DNA of 64,000 nucleotides from Galerina marginata (GCA_023014335.1 JAECYW010000029.1:372001-436000), one strand, 5' to 3'. Counted from the stretch's first letter, positions 33,700 through 46,480 are shown. Numbers and translations: made by a program. Notes: generated by a model from the letters alone, not told the origin.

Positions 33700-35470
33700 C
33701 CTCGAAAACGACACGATCCGTCCTGCTCCCTGTTCCTATCTCACTTTTTCGCTACTGATAATCATTTCGTTCTTCAGCGCTGGCGCTACCTTCACAGAGT
33801 GGTTCCATTGTCGCCGCCTGCCTCTCCAGGCGACGAACTCAGCTGGGCCCACACGTACGCAGCGCCCAGAATACCCGCTCTCCTCAGTCGAGCCTACTGG
33901 ACACGAAGCCGCCATTCAGGCCCGTCCTTCGCGTCCAAGTTCCCTCGTCGCACTGCAGCGCGTCTCGTTCTCCCCCACAGACAAAATTACAGTGCCACTC
34001 CAGCTCGTTTTACGTTCGGCTTTCCACCCCCACTAGTTGTCTTCCTCCCGCTCATCCGTTCTCGTCATAACCAAAGACCCCCCGATCCGCGGGGCTTAAG
34101 TTCAAACTTTCCATGTTCTGCATCCCCACATCCTACCGCCTCCTCCCCCCACCTGGCAGCTCAATTCTCTGTGCGATTTCGGAGCCTGTGGCGGATTCCA
34201 ATTCGGGTTCAAGCATCAATCAACCTCAACCTAGCCGCGGTCCAAGTCTTCTATTATCCATCGATCATCCCACCCCGCCCTGCCCCGGCAGGACTGCCCT
34301 TGGCAGCAGAACGTCCTGCTCCTTCCTCTGGTCTTACGCCTGCTCCTGCATCGCCCCACCCGTCCAGGCTCCCGCTCAGGCACCGAACCCCGCAAACCCA
34401 ATTCTACTTATCGTCTGTGGCATTCAATGTTCGATATGCTACTAGCTCCCGCGGACGTGGCTATCAGAGTCAAAGTCCCGCGGGTAGCGGGTTGGCCAAA
34501 ACCGTGTTAAGAAGACGTGTTGCTCATCGTTACTGGTATGTCTTCGGTGCGGTGGCAGCGATATCAAGTGTCCATTTCGGATTCGAATTCGGATTCTGAT
34601 GTAAGGCAGGCGGTCTCAGCGGAGTTGTGCAGCTACCTTCACGTCAACCTTCAAAGTTTCAACTACCATGGACGTAGGTGGTGTTAACGTCGTGGACAAT
34701 GGCGATGACCTCCTCTAAACCTAAGACCAGTGGGAGTCATCCCGGTCTTCAGGGCTTAGACCACGAGCCTGATCCAGTCTATGGTATGAACGACCGTTGG
34801 GTGTTGGTTGTGGGATGTTAATCAGGACTTGGACTTGGCATTCGCCAGTCTATTGGTGTTGGCGATAGGCGTGTTTGATTTTTCTTTTTTTTTTTAGCTC
34901 TTGCTTTTGTCCCTTTTTTTCCATTCCTTGGTAAGACTTTTGCTTGGGCATTCCTTTTGCATCACATGGCGCCTCTCGTCTTTCTTCCAGCGCAATTCGC
35001 TTTTCATTTTAGCTCTCGCTTCATGTTTTCTAGGCCTTCTTGTCAGTTTTGTTCTTGTCTCCTCCTATCCAAACGCTTTTCCCCTCAGGGATGGAAAATG
35101 CCTAGCCTCACGGTCAGTTGTCAAAGGCTGTATGTTTTGTTTTCTCCTCCTCTGTTCGCCTTTATGTCTAACGGCCATTTACCGTTGAAATTGTACCGCA
35201 TCACCGATGTTTCTCTTCCCACCGGTTTTCACTTTCGCTCTTCTTCTTATTGTATAATTCCTTCTTTATATTTTCATACCGCGGACTTTCAGCCAAGCTC
35301 TGATCCTTCTTTTTCGTATAGGACACGTTCCAAAAAGAGCGAAGTTGCCGTCGCCGTCGCCTCTGTCCCTGCTCTTGGTTTCGCAGAAAGTCTGGGATTG
35401 TACGATGTGGTGTACGATGTGCCTCTCGTACATACCAATGTTAATATCCGCGATTTAACTTAGGAAGTGA
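33700..35470 (+). repeat. dispersed repeat family, copy C
   Basis: Blocks match copy A (about 10.0-10.15 kb: GTTGGCGA, CTTTTGCATCACA, TTTCTTC tract) and copy B (TAGAACGTCC-like block near 44.7 kb; AATGCCTAGCCTCACGGTCAG against AATGCCTGGCCTCGGCGGTTAG near 46.37 kb; TTTTCTCCTCCTC). A 330-codon open frame (33601-34599, no ATG for the first two codons) overlaps it but is proline/arginine-rich, with no domain and no equivalent in the other copies. Ends are not defined. Confidence 0.55.
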
Positions 35471-36184
35471 GCCGGAATGGGCGAGTCTTTGCCGACCTTT
35501 CAAACGGCTCAGTATAAGGCTCGCCGCCCATCGCCCCTCTCGTCCACCGGTGCACAAATGAATCTTCGACCGTGCGGGTCAGACTCTTTTCCGTCATTTT
35601 TTTAGCCCTGTTTTCGACAGTCTTTTGACCGTTGAATTACTGTCTTGAATTGCAAGATGAACTTCTCGAATATCTACTGCCGCTCCCTCTTCCCTTCCAC
35701 ACCACGTGCGTAATCTTTCATTTCATGCAAGCAATACCGGTCTTTCACATTTACGCGGTCTAAGAGGTCTTACGACGAGGTCCACCTTCCCCACATTTGC
35801 TCACCCCACCAACGAGTCGTGTGCCGACATCTCCTTCAAAAAAGGTACGTACCCCATGTCAAACATTAGTTGTAAGGCTGACCCTTACTCCTCACCGTCA
35901 CCTTTTCCCCGTCTATTGTTCTGGCGACAAACTGCGACAAACTACCTGAACTTTGTAGTAAGTGCATATGCCTCCTTTACCTTCGAAGCTAGGTTCATTT
36001 ATCTACCAAAATTCCCTTTAAACTTCTCTAGTAAATTTCGTCAAGCAGTGAGTCTATCCTTCTTTCCCTCTACTTCGCCCTCCCCCGCTGTGACTCTTCT
36101 TCCTACGTGTAAAATTCTCTTTCTTCTTGTCGAACGCCGGACTTACTTGTAGCGGTGGTTAACAAAGTCACTTTATTGACAGTC
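35471..36184. other. intergenic, pyrimidine-rich, no gene seen
   Basis: Short frames only. Leads into the segmental duplication at about 36185. Confidence 0.35.
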
Positions 36185-36594
36185 AACACACGTTTGTCCA
36201 GCTTTCTTCAAGTTCTCCTAGATACTGTATTGTCTGCTCTAAGTGCGAGAAACAAGTCTCTTGAGTGTAAACGATTTGCCGACTTCCTTGAAGAATTACA
36301 GCTCGCAATATATCAAGCCAACGCGCCTGAGATGATTATGTCCTTACAGGACCAAAGAAGCACGGTGGCACGAGTTCCAACAAGAAAGCTGTGATAGCTG
36401 GTGGGAGGCATCTGTGATAAATTTAAAGAGCCATCTCGGCATCGCCAGGCATGCGTTCAGATCCAAGTACAGAAACGACGAAATTAACCATACACGCGGA
36501 AAAGGTCGGAGGTTATAAGGACTGTGCTAATAGAACTTGCACGCTGTTTTTGGAAACTCAACCGTCGACCTTCTTTTCCTTTAACCCTTAACCA
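36185..36594 (+). repeat. upstream part of segmental duplication (partner 23640-24005)
   Basis: Carries an open frame ending at 36394 (FADFLEELQLAIYQANAPEM) that may be the last exon of a small upstream gene. The partner copy has lost about 55 bases of it. Similarity continues unbroken into the TPR gene. Confidence 0.6.
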
Positions 36595-38112
36595 ATGGAT
36601 CCTTTCTCTGTTGCTCTAGCCACAGTCACTCTGACTACTGCCGTGAAGGACCTTGCTGAACTAGTGCAGAAGCTTGAACGGTCTTTCTCCAAGGTCCGCT
36701 TTTCTAAATTCAAATTAATGGCAATTTCATTTAAGTGACCAATCGTCTACACGGCCAGCCCGCCGAGAACATTCGCAATGCTGAAATGTTGGCTACCGAG
36801 GTCCGCCGAACTCTGGATCAGCTTAAAGAATTCTGTGACGAACAAGAGGGGATTCTGAGCAATGCAAATGACATGACAGTCGCCTTGTCTGAATTGATCA
36901 GGTAAAAGATTTGACAGAGGTGACGGTACCTTCGTTGACAAGGCGATGCCAGGGGAATGGAGTCTGTCTATGATAAATGCTCTGGAATTACACCTGTAAC
37001 AGCGAAGAAGAAAATCGACAAGTTCAAGGCCACATTCACTGCGTGGAAGAACCGTAACAAGGTCCAATTGGAGATCAAGGAGCTCATGAATCAGGTCAAT
37101 CGTTGTTATAATCAATTTATGGTGCGTCCTTGAGACTTTACATTTATTCATATCTGGAACTTTGCTCCGCTACAGATGTTTTCTATCATGAGAATTGAGA
37201 AACGACAGGTCATCTCAAGCAATATCCGGACTCAAGCTTCCAACATACTTCGGAATGAAATCTCAAATATGGTTTCTGACAAATGCATCATAAATTTCAT
37301 TGGAAGCAACTCAGTGATGCTGTCAAAATTGCCTCCTGATATTCAAATGTCCTCTGACTTTATTTCCGATGCCTATCTTCGCCTTCAAATCAGTGAAATC
37401 AATGCACTTATGGAGAAGCTATCGTTGACTGCATCATATCCCGTTGAAGAACCAATAGGAGACTATCTACTTCCCTTTCAGACATTTCCATCACTTTTGG
37501 TCATCGAGGATGATCGATTTATTCTGCGGAAAAATGTTATTATGCAGGCCTTGCAGATTCAAACGATTCTGCAAGGGGATTCGGCATCCCTGTCGGTGCA
37601 AGCGGGTGCAAAAGCTTTGGAAGACCTCGCAGTAGGGCTGTTCTATCTCGACATGTATCATGAGTCGGCTCTCATCGGTGCATGGGCTGTAAAACTCTAT
37701 TGGACCTTGGTTACCAGTCACCCAACTACATATTTGCCTTCCCTTGCCCTAGCTCTTTCTAACCTGGCCACTGCATACTGTGGAACTGATGATGGTGTGA
37801 ATGGTGCTCTCTCTGCGATCAGTAAATGTGTTTCAATTGGTCGGTCTCTGCAAACACCATCAGCGTCATTGGATATAAAGCTCTTATTGCCTTATGCATT
37901 GTCAATATCTGCTTATGTGACTTCACTGGAAAAAGATTCCCTCAAATCACTGCAAGAAGCAAAAGAGGCTGTCATCTTTTTTGACAATGTCATTGCCAGC
38001 AGAAATCTCACCAATGGCGAATCGCAGATAGCCAGAAAATTGATGGAGGTTTTAGACAGCTCTTCTAGTTCAGCGGCGCACAGTTATGCTCAAGCACTGC
38101 ATCAGCTTTCTC

Positions 38113-38147
38113 CATCAGGAAAAACACTTTTTCCCCAAGAGGATCCC
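38113..38147 (+). repeat. left terminal inverted repeat
   Basis: CATCAGGAAAAACACTTTTT start; pairs with 41428-41462 with three differences in the first 30 bases. Confidence 0.85.
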
Positions 38148-40489
38148 AGGACACCCAAGGACACCCCAGGGCAGACAGGGCAGCTGGGTTGGTCAAACCA
38201 ACCAGGACAGTCATAAGCGTAAGTCTTCTGGGTAGCCTTTTTTTAGGACGGTCTATGAACATCCCAGGGCATCCCAGGGCATCCCAGGACTGACTTCAGC
38301 TTATAGGTAAACTTAGTCAGGATGTCCTAGGTTTGGCTTAAAACATTATGGGACATCATGGAGTTGGGCTTTTACTGCTCAGGATTTCTTAGGTTTGCTT
38401 ATAATGCACAGGGGATAATCATTGTAGGAAATAAATTTTATTCATATTTAATTCTACACCTAGACAAGCGTAGACTACATATACTAAAAGAATAAACAAA
38501 TAAGGTGTAGACAGGGCAGGGCCACTGTCGCACCTACACTCTCAAGGTGTGGCATACATCACTGCTGCATGGAGATCAGTCAAACACCTGAGAACATATG
38601 CAAAACTAGCAACTTACTGGCCTCGTCAATCTCACCCCTCTGCTCTTCCTCTCCCTCGCAGCACCACCTGCCAGCTATACCGCAGTTGTTGTTATCACCC
38701 CCATCCCCTGTTGTTACCACGCTCTCGTTTGTTTGTTCAGCAGCCGTAGGCGGAGGCGCCGGAAGACGTGGGGCTGGTGTGGCACTGCGAGGCGGGCATT
38801 AGCGACACAACCCAGGTTGACAATCGGGGGTTTGAGGTTTGGGAGGTGGAGGACTTACCGCGTGTATACCACCTCCATGCGACACGGACAACATCGACGA
38901 CGATTCGATCGTCGTCGCTGTCCCTTCTCCTCCCTCTCCTCTTGTCTTGGGTCAAGTCAGTGAGCTCGTGCTTGGGAAGAGGCTCGCCGCAAAGCCAACA
39001 ACAAACCGTAGGGTTGTAGAAATGGGCCGTGGGAGGTAGGAGCTCCCAGGTGGGAAGTCGAGACGCGGGGCAGGGGAATACAGAGCCAGCCGCCGTCGCA
39101 CGGACAGCGGTCTCGACTATTCCAGTCGTCGTCGCTGTTGTTCGTTCATTCGTGACGTGGCGTGACGGGGCTGTTGGAACACGAGATGCAGGCTGCGGAT
39201 ATAAAACACACGGAAGCAAAGAGGACAGTAGGGGGGTAGGTCAGCATGGCACGGTGTGAGCTTGGAGGGAGCACGTACCATGTGCACCTAGAGCGTGCCG
39301 ACACCCCTAGTTCGACTGCATCCGTTGAGCGATGGTGGTGGGCGTGCGTCCTCTACGTTGACGCCCTCCGAGGAGTGTCGCGGTGAGGTGGCAGTGAGTT
39401 GGCGTAGTGCGTGCTGACTACCTTTGGGAAGGCGGAGGTGGTGGGGCCCGTGTCCTATTCGTGCTTGTCGACGCCGTTTGCGGAGGCGGTGGAGGTGGTA
39501 GGCATCCTCGGCGTTGTTCGAGGAGGTGAGGGCGGTCGCTGTGTGTCGTTCGTGTTGAGGCCGTGGAGGACGTTGGAGGTGGTGAGGGGGCGTGAGTCGC
39601 ATCGACGACGGTTGAGGAGGGGGACGCGGTAGCCATGCGTCATCGGCCTCGGCGCTGACTGAGGAGGTGGTCAAGCCCGGCCCACATCATTTGAAGGAGG
39701 GGCACACGGGCAGGGGCAGGGGAATGGTGGTGGTTGAAGTTCGAAACGTTGAAGTTGAACTTGACGCGGTAAGTTCAACATGTCATGTGATCAAACATGT
39801 CAGCTGCTCAGATCACGCACGCGAAAGCGCGTCGCGTCGCGTCCACTTCGGGCTCGTTGATTTCCTGTGGCCTGTGAAATCATTTTCAAAAATTCATCTT
39901 TTGAAAACTCTCACCTCGTCGGCCCTACCTCCATCCCTCCAGACAGCGCGGCTGGCTGCACCTGCCGAGGATGCCTATACCATGCCATCAACGCCGTGAC
40001 ATGTCACGCGTTAACTCTTCCTTCTTACCACCACCTCCTCTCTCCAACCCTACCTCCATCGCCGCCGATGTCGCCCACCATCGATGCCACGTCACCACGG
40101 TAGCAGGGCCTTAGCCGCTCTCGCGTCGCACCGCCATCCGATCGCCACGAACCGCCCACGATGTCGGCTACAACTACGAAAACGGGGACGGCGTCAACGC
40201 GAACTGGCGCCAGTGTGCGTGCCACGTCAGGCGTAGGGGGCGAGTAAACGGCGGCGGAGGTGGAGAAGTGGAAGCCCGAGAAGAGGACAACGGCAGCAGG
40301 TAAGTACACCCACCCACCGCATCTTCCCCTCCCCGCTTCGCTAACCCACCAACAGGTCGCGCAGCAGCCCGTTCCTGCCACGCCGACGACGACGAGCAGC
40401 GAGTAGCCCAAACGTTCATCGTTTGGGACGCGGTACACCCCCAGGTCGCCAGGTCGCCTGCCACGTTATGGCGACCACAGGCATTCGCA

Positions 40490-41090
40490 TCCCCGTCACC
40501 GCCTTCTCGCAGGCCGACCCAACGCCCACGCACTCGCACTCGGGAGCCCCGCGCCAGTGCGTCGACCCTCCCGCGGCCTGCACCTCATGTACCCGCGAAT
40601 CCCATTCGCCGCCACCCCGCTAGGGACTCGACGTCTGCGCATCAAGCCCCTTGCGGCGTCCCCCTTTCGCGACGGGTGGGATCCAGCTTCCATGCACTCG
40701 CATTCGGGGACGCAGTGCCTGTGCATCATCTCTCCCGCGATTCCGTCTTCCCCCAATTGTTTCGTACCGCGGGGCTCATTCGCCATCGCCACGCCCACAC
40801 ACCCGCATTTGGAGAACAGGCGGCGGCGCGTCAAGCTTCCGCGACCTCCCCCTCCTCGTATTCCACTCCCACTCGCAAAGCACGATCGCGATTGCAGCAG
40901 CCCAACCCCCCATGCGCTTGTATTCGAGGGCCGAGGCCTGCGCGTCACGCTTCCCGCGGCCATTGCCTTCCCCATGGTTTTGCACCCGCACCGCTGATTT
41001 GCACCACCGGGCCCAACACCTACACACCTGCCTTCGGAGCCCGATGACCGTGCGTTGAGCCTCCCGCGGCGCTGTTTCGCAACCGCCGCG
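40490..41090 (+). repeat. degenerate ~110-bp tandem repeats inside the element
   Basis: At least five imperfect units, at about 40535, 40693, 40800, 40914 and 41025. Each reads roughly CACTCGCATTCGGGG, then TGCGCGTCAAGC, then TTCCCGCGGC, spaced 107-114 bases. The GC-rich array explains the overlapping long frames on both strands here. I do not regard those frames as genes. Confidence 0.65.
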
Positions 41091-41427
41091 AGCCAATGTT
41101 GGTCCTCATCACCGTCAATTAAAGTAGCTATTAGAATAGAATAGGTACGAGTACAATAGTACTGTTTAATATTATGTATTAATAGTAGACTATAATATAT
41201 TTTGGTAAATATGAATGAGGAACAATAAGAAATATGAAATAAACTTGGGCAACTCTCAGATGCCCTACGATTGCCCTATGAATACTGTAGGCAAGTCCTA
41301 GGAAAATCTGAATTTGATATGGACTCATAGGAAGGCCTATGAAATTCCTGGGTTGTCCTAGGCGCCCCAGGATGTCCTGTCACTCTCCTGCAGAGTACGG
41401 TAGTACCCAGTTGTGACAATATTTTCC

Positions 41428-41462
41428 CAGGGCCACTTGGGGCAAAAGTCTTTTTCCTGATG
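41428..41462 (-). repeat. right terminal inverted repeat
   Basis: Reverse complement begins CATCAGGAAAAAGACTTTTG and matches the left end at 38113. Confidence 0.85.
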
Positions 41463-43494
41463 TCCCAGTGTGGCAGTATATGTTTATGCCAAAACTCTGC
41501 AAGAATTCTCTACCAGCCTTCAACAAGTCGGGCAATTTGCAGAGGCTTTCCAGACACAACAAAGAGCACTAGAAATTTTCGATTTTCTTGTTCCTTTCTA
41601 CCCTGATCGCATGGATTTGGTCCGGGCACGCGCACTGTGCCGAATTTTGCACACAGATTTTCGGGATTTTCTGCCGCCTACTGATGCTCTTCCAATGTCC
41701 CAAGAATTGGTGGCCATTTTTAGGAAATATTTTCAAAAGGATAGGCTAAAATACGGCATGGAACTGTGCAATGTACTCTGGCAACACGCTGATCTTTTGG
41801 AGAAAATGGGGCAATACAACAATGCTCTTGTAGTATGGAAAGAAGTAACAGATTTGGTTCAGGAAGTAGACGAAGATAAGCCCCACTTTGCAAGTGCTCT
41901 AGAAAATTTCTCAAATACCCTTCGCTCCTTGGACCGTCATAATGAGGCAGCCATTTCACGCAGGGAATTAGTCAACATTTATCAAGCTATTCATAAATCC
42001 CCCTCTTTGTTCGAGGCTAATGCTCATTGCAACCTTGCATATGATCTCCAGTGCGCCGAACGATATCCAGAAGCCATTCACGAAGCTCAAACATCTGTTA
42101 TGCAATACCGCATGTTGGTCTTCCAAGACCCTCGCCAGTACACGCCATATCTGGCTCACAGCCTTCATTTGCTTTCCAATATCCTCTTCAATGCTGATGA
42201 ATACAAGCAAGCATTTGATGAAGGCCAGGAAGTGTTTGACCTCTATCAGTCTGTTATTCAAGACACACCTAATGCCCTCTCAAGATACATCGAGTGTATA
42301 CGCCTGCACGTACAAATTTCCAAGTTCTCCGACAATGAGACGGAGTGCATCAAACGAGGACAAAGTTTAATTTGTTATTCAAATGAGTTGATCAAAATCT
42401 TCCCGGACGAGAGAGAATGCTCCCTCATTTATGCCACCCACATTCATTCTGAGAATTTAGAAAGGTTCGATCGACTCACAGAAGCCAATGTCACCATTCA
42501 AGGAGCATTGGACTGGTATAAGAATGTTCCAGCGGACACACCCTTAGCCGTTGAAATGCATATGCGATGTCTTCACCAGATGGCCATAGTGCTTTATGCT
42601 CAGGGGTCTCCAGAAAGGGCTCTGGGCGCTTTTGAAGCAGCTATCGACACCGGGAAAAAATTCTCTTCACACCCGGACATTGTTAACTTGCTAACATGGA
42701 CATCCACTAATCGCGCTGTATCTCTATTTAACGTTGGACGGTATTCTGAAGCCTATACTGCCAGTCTGGATGCACTTTCAGTCATTCGTGGAGCCAAATT
42801 TGCAGATACCCCTACTCTTGTCTGGTGCCTGCAAGTCGCTTTTATGGTACAGCAATTCACCAAAGCTGAAGCGGCAATTAATGCCTTACAGGAAGCGATC
42901 GACTTATCTCGTACCGGTATCATTGACACAAAAAACCTACCCACCCAATTGGACCATCTTGTCAATCTTTCAGAGTGCCTTCTATCTCTGTCTGAGGCTC
43001 GCGCTGATATCGGAAATGAGGTCGAGGCGATGTGTCTCGCCCAAGAAGGCCTGGACGAGATCATGAAAGTTAAATCAACAAATCCCATATTGCCCTGGCA
43101 GAACATCCGAGCAAGTTCAGTACATATGGATGTCCTCCACAACCTTTCCTTGCGATATGCCTTCGATAATAATCTTTTGCAGGCACTGGACTTTATAACT
43201 GAGGCTGGCGCTTACTATGACCAACGCGCACAGGCACGCAATGGTGGGTATCCAAAGTTTGCACGGATCTTACTTTCACAAGGCGTTCTTTATTGTGCTG
43301 CTGGACAGCACAAAGAGGGAATCAAGGCCAAAAGTAAGCTCACCGACATCCAGGAGCGTCTACGCGTTGCATTTCCTAGCCTCGCTCGTTGTGTCCAGCT
43401 CGAACTGGATCGTGAAAGGGGCCGGTCTTCGTGGATCGCCTTGGTTGCCAAACTCGACCTTAATTGCAACCATCAAGCCTTGGACAAGGAATAG

Positions 43495-43869
43495 ATAGAA
43501 CCTATTAAGATTGTGCTCCGACGACGGATTTTGCTGATTTCACCCGATAGGCGCTGGACCGCTTATTTCGAATTCCGTACCGGACACAGCCACTCGACCC
43601 GTAGTCATCTTACCGGAGGCATTTTTAGAAACGCCTCCGCTAAGCCGACGACCGATTTATCCACTCTCCCATGCGCCACACCCCATTTGTTCACTGCTAT
43701 TTCTCATTGTTCGCCTCTTCCAGTATTTTCTTCCACCCCGACTTCTCCTCAACTCCATCTCTCGTCGCCCCGACAAACCTCCTCAAGCTCCCATTGTGAT
43801 TTTTTTTGCAGAATTAAGACGGCCGTTCGCTCTCACGAACACTCTCACTTCTTGTATGTAAAGCTCATC
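43495..43869. other. intergenic, pyrimidine-rich
   Basis: Region downstream of the TPR pseudogene. The open frame 43513-44118 is low-complexity with no domain. Confidence 0.35.
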
Positions 43870-46480
43870 ATTCTTACATTTACCTTCACCTCTCCCCGTT
43901 CTCCGACTCATTGGGTCGTATTCTCATTCCCTTATTGGAATTTTTATTTTCTTTTACCTACACCCCGCCAGTTCTCCACCATTTCCCGACTAGTAGTTGG
44001 TTTCTGGTATAGTACGCCGTCTAAATTTTTAGTGGCACCTCACCGTGACACTCTAAAAATTGCAGTTTGCTCAGAACACTCTGCTTTCCCCATAACTATC
44101 CGCAAAATTCTGTGTTGAGCAGATTCTCTGCCGATATTTGCAGTTCCGCGCCTTCGTATTACGTAACATCAACCACAATTTTTTTACCCTCGGCGTTGAC
44201 ATCTCTCGCTGCTTCCAACATGATTGTGGTCCTTCTTGGTGGTGGAAGGAGGTTGGGCGGTACGAGGTTGGGTGGTATGTCATTGTTATCTTCATCGTCG
44301 TCCTCGTCTTCCTCATACGACCTAGGCTAATCCATCTTCTCCTTCAGCCCAGCCCAATTCAACTTAGATTCTAACCCGTGCCATGGGCCCACACGTTGCT
44401 TAGACCCCTCGCTGGAGTAGACTCGCTGGCGTCGGCGCTAGCCATGCCTGGATCTCCCTCTCCCCGCCCCCAGTGTGAGTACTTGCCGTCGCCAGCCAGA
44501 ACTGCGCTTGGTGGCAAGTTGGTGTCCACCTCATCCCCACCCTTGGGCCTTAGGCTCAGGCTCCGGATGAAGACTCTTTCCCTTAACCTTCCTGCTCAGC
44601 GCTCAGCGCTCAACCACAACCGCTGGGCCCAAAACTCATCGATCACGATGATTGAAACTCGAATATCGATCACCCCGCTCCACCAGGACCGCCTCCGCCT
44701 GTAGAACGTCCTTCTCCCTCTCTGGCTTCGGCTCCAAATGCCCGATATCCAATACTCACAATACCGCCCTTTCAGCTTCGTGTTTTGCGCCCCGAGTCGG
44801 GCTCTTGAGCGGTTGCTGACCCGAGTTTGTATTGAGCAAATGCCGCCCATCGCTCACTCGTCGGTGTGGATGTATCTTCGAATGATGGTCGCAATGCCCA
44901 GTGGACTGAGCTTCCTTTCCGATTCTGGTTTTGAAAACAGACAGGCGGGCTCATCTGTGTCCTGGGATATACCTAACAATACCAATTCTGCCCTCATCTC
45001 GAGCCTTCATAGTTTCCGTTGAAATGCGCGGCTGAGCGGCGTAGATGCTGTTGTCAGCGGAAACCCCTCCTGCTTGTCGTTGTGCTCAAAGCTTGACGAA
45101 TTCGAGCCAATGGTATGTGATATATTTTCTTTCTTTCCTCTCTTCTCCACCCCTGACCTTATAAGTTAGCATGTGTCGTCGTTTTCGCTGTCACGTTTGT
45201 ATACCTGTGCGTGCGTCGTAGTTGTTCTCGTCTTCTTCCCTTCCCTTCCCTTCCCAACCTAAGCTAATCCTCTCTCTCAGCACCGCCATCCTACACAACT
45301 CAGACTCAAGCGCGCGCCACAGGCCCCGGCAATTAGACCCCACGCCTTGTCGTCTTCTCGCAAGCTGATACTGCTACCCCTTCCCAGGCCTCGGGTGCTC
45401 GCTACCGCCATCTTCAGCCAGAGGTGCGGTTATTTTGCTCTATCAGACCCCTTTCCTTCCTGCCTCCCGACCAATACCCATACCCGGGCTTGGTCTCGGG
45501 CTCAGATCGCAAACTTCTTTCGCGCCTAGCCCGCGCAGGTCGAAGGATGTTGACGAAATTGTATGCTTTATTATATTTCTCTTTTCTTTTTCTCTCGATT
45601 TTGTTTTTCCTATTTCTTCCGCGATTTTTGGGTTTTGCTTCCCGTTTTCTTAACCAGGAATCACTAACATTTCCTGGCTCCTTGTTAAATTTCATTCTCG
45701 CCTGAGCCTTCCTGTCTAAAAAGTTTTCTTCTTGCTGTTGCTATCGCCTTTTTGTCTCTTTTTGCTTTTCTTCGGTACGGCGTATGCTTCAAGTTGGGGC
45801 TTTGTCTTCGCTTCCATCGTTTTGTGCTTCTCGCTTGATCCTCATAGTAGGCTGGAGGTCTTGTTGGTGGTGATAGGAGATGTCGACGATTGCCGTTAAG
45901 CGGTATATGCAAGGATTGCATTTCTAATTTTCCCACCTCTCTTCGTCTCTTGTATCATGGTCAATTCCCTTCGAAATCGAACCCACAACTGATGTTTCTT
46001 CCTATCGGATTTCCTATTATTTTCTTTTCCAAACTCTCACCTTATTTATTCACAAGATGGTTCATACCGTAACGATATGTCAATCCTAGGAAGGCGGGAC
46101 TGCTGCTCGTCTGGCGGCAGCACCTCCCAGATAAAATAACTGGAACCTCGAGAGTTCGATAGCTGCCAGTGTGGATTTTTTCTGTTATAACTATGTACGT
46201 CGCTTTTAGGGTCTCGCCACAGTTACTGCACCCCTTCCCGATCCAGCTAACCTTTTCTTGGGCTCCTACGTTTTTGTCTCTTTTTTCCCCTTTCCTTGGC
46301 TTGAGGATTTGCCTGCTCTTCTTGCGTTTTCCTTCTGCGCATTTGATTTCTGGGATTTGTTTTAGAAATGCCTGGCCTCGGCGGTTAGTTGACGTACCGT
46401 CGAGGAGTGTATACTACGTTTTCCCTTCCTCCTCAAGCCGAGGCCTAGGCCAGGCCACTCCGGCACGCAAACTGCACATA
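43870..46480 (+). repeat. dispersed repeat family, copy B (perhaps two copies in tandem)
   Basis: Matches copy A at GCAGGCGGGCTCA, CCTGCTTGTCGTTGTG, GATATATTTTCTTT, CTTCGGTACGGC, TAGGCTGGAGG and GGCGGGACTGCTGCTCGTC. It also matches copy C around 46.25-46.45 kb. GAACCTCGAGAGTTC followed by GCTGCCAGTGTG (about 46145) recurs at 52630. Similar T/C-rich blocks at 45.75 and 46.27 kb suggest two head-to-tail units. No coding domain recognised. Confidence 0.55.

Larger units (their letters stand above)
38113..41462. mobile_element. 3,350-bp terminal-inverted-repeat element inside the TPR gene
   Basis: The left end starts CATCAGGAAAAA and the right end, read in reverse, starts the same. About 27 of the first 30 bases match between the two ends. 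The flanking TC (38111-38112 and 41463-41464) is a likely 2-base target duplication, because removing one copy gives exactly the length of the paralog. The subterminal ~200 bases at both ends are full of CCCAGGA/TCCTAGG-like words and a 10-bp repeat ATCCCAGGGC (38261-38285). No transposase, helicase or polymerase is recognised. The interior is AT-rich near the ends and GC-rich in the middle. It is therefore probably a non-autonomous DNA transposon; the family is not assigned. Confidence 0.85.
36595..43494 (+). pseudogene. second MLKL/HeLo-like plus TPR gene, split by a 3.35-kb insertion
   Basis: Exons are 36595-36693, 36759-36901, 36953-37121, then a long exon in two parts, 37176-38112 and 41465-43494. 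Introns are 65, 51 and 54 bp at the same places as in the 24.0-27.5 kb paralog. The reading frame is open from the ATG to 38112 and again from just after the insertion to the stop. The two parts are in phase if the insertion and one copy of the 2-base duplication are left out, so the host gene shows no other defect and the insertion looks recent. As it stands, translation runs into the element and ends near 38216, giving an N-terminal bundle plus early TPR part only. The downstream half could be expressed separately, but there is no sign of this. Confidence 0.8.

Noticed and set aside
33601..34599. 332-codon plus-strand frame
   Set aside because: Begins with a non-ATG codon, is Pro/Arg/Ser-rich, overlaps the dispersed repeat and is not open in the other copies.
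38550..41100. Many long overlapping open frames on both strands in the element
   Set aside because: GC-rich, repeat-derived sequence keeps stops rare in all frames; no domain, no splice logic, and the frames follow the ~110-bp repeat.
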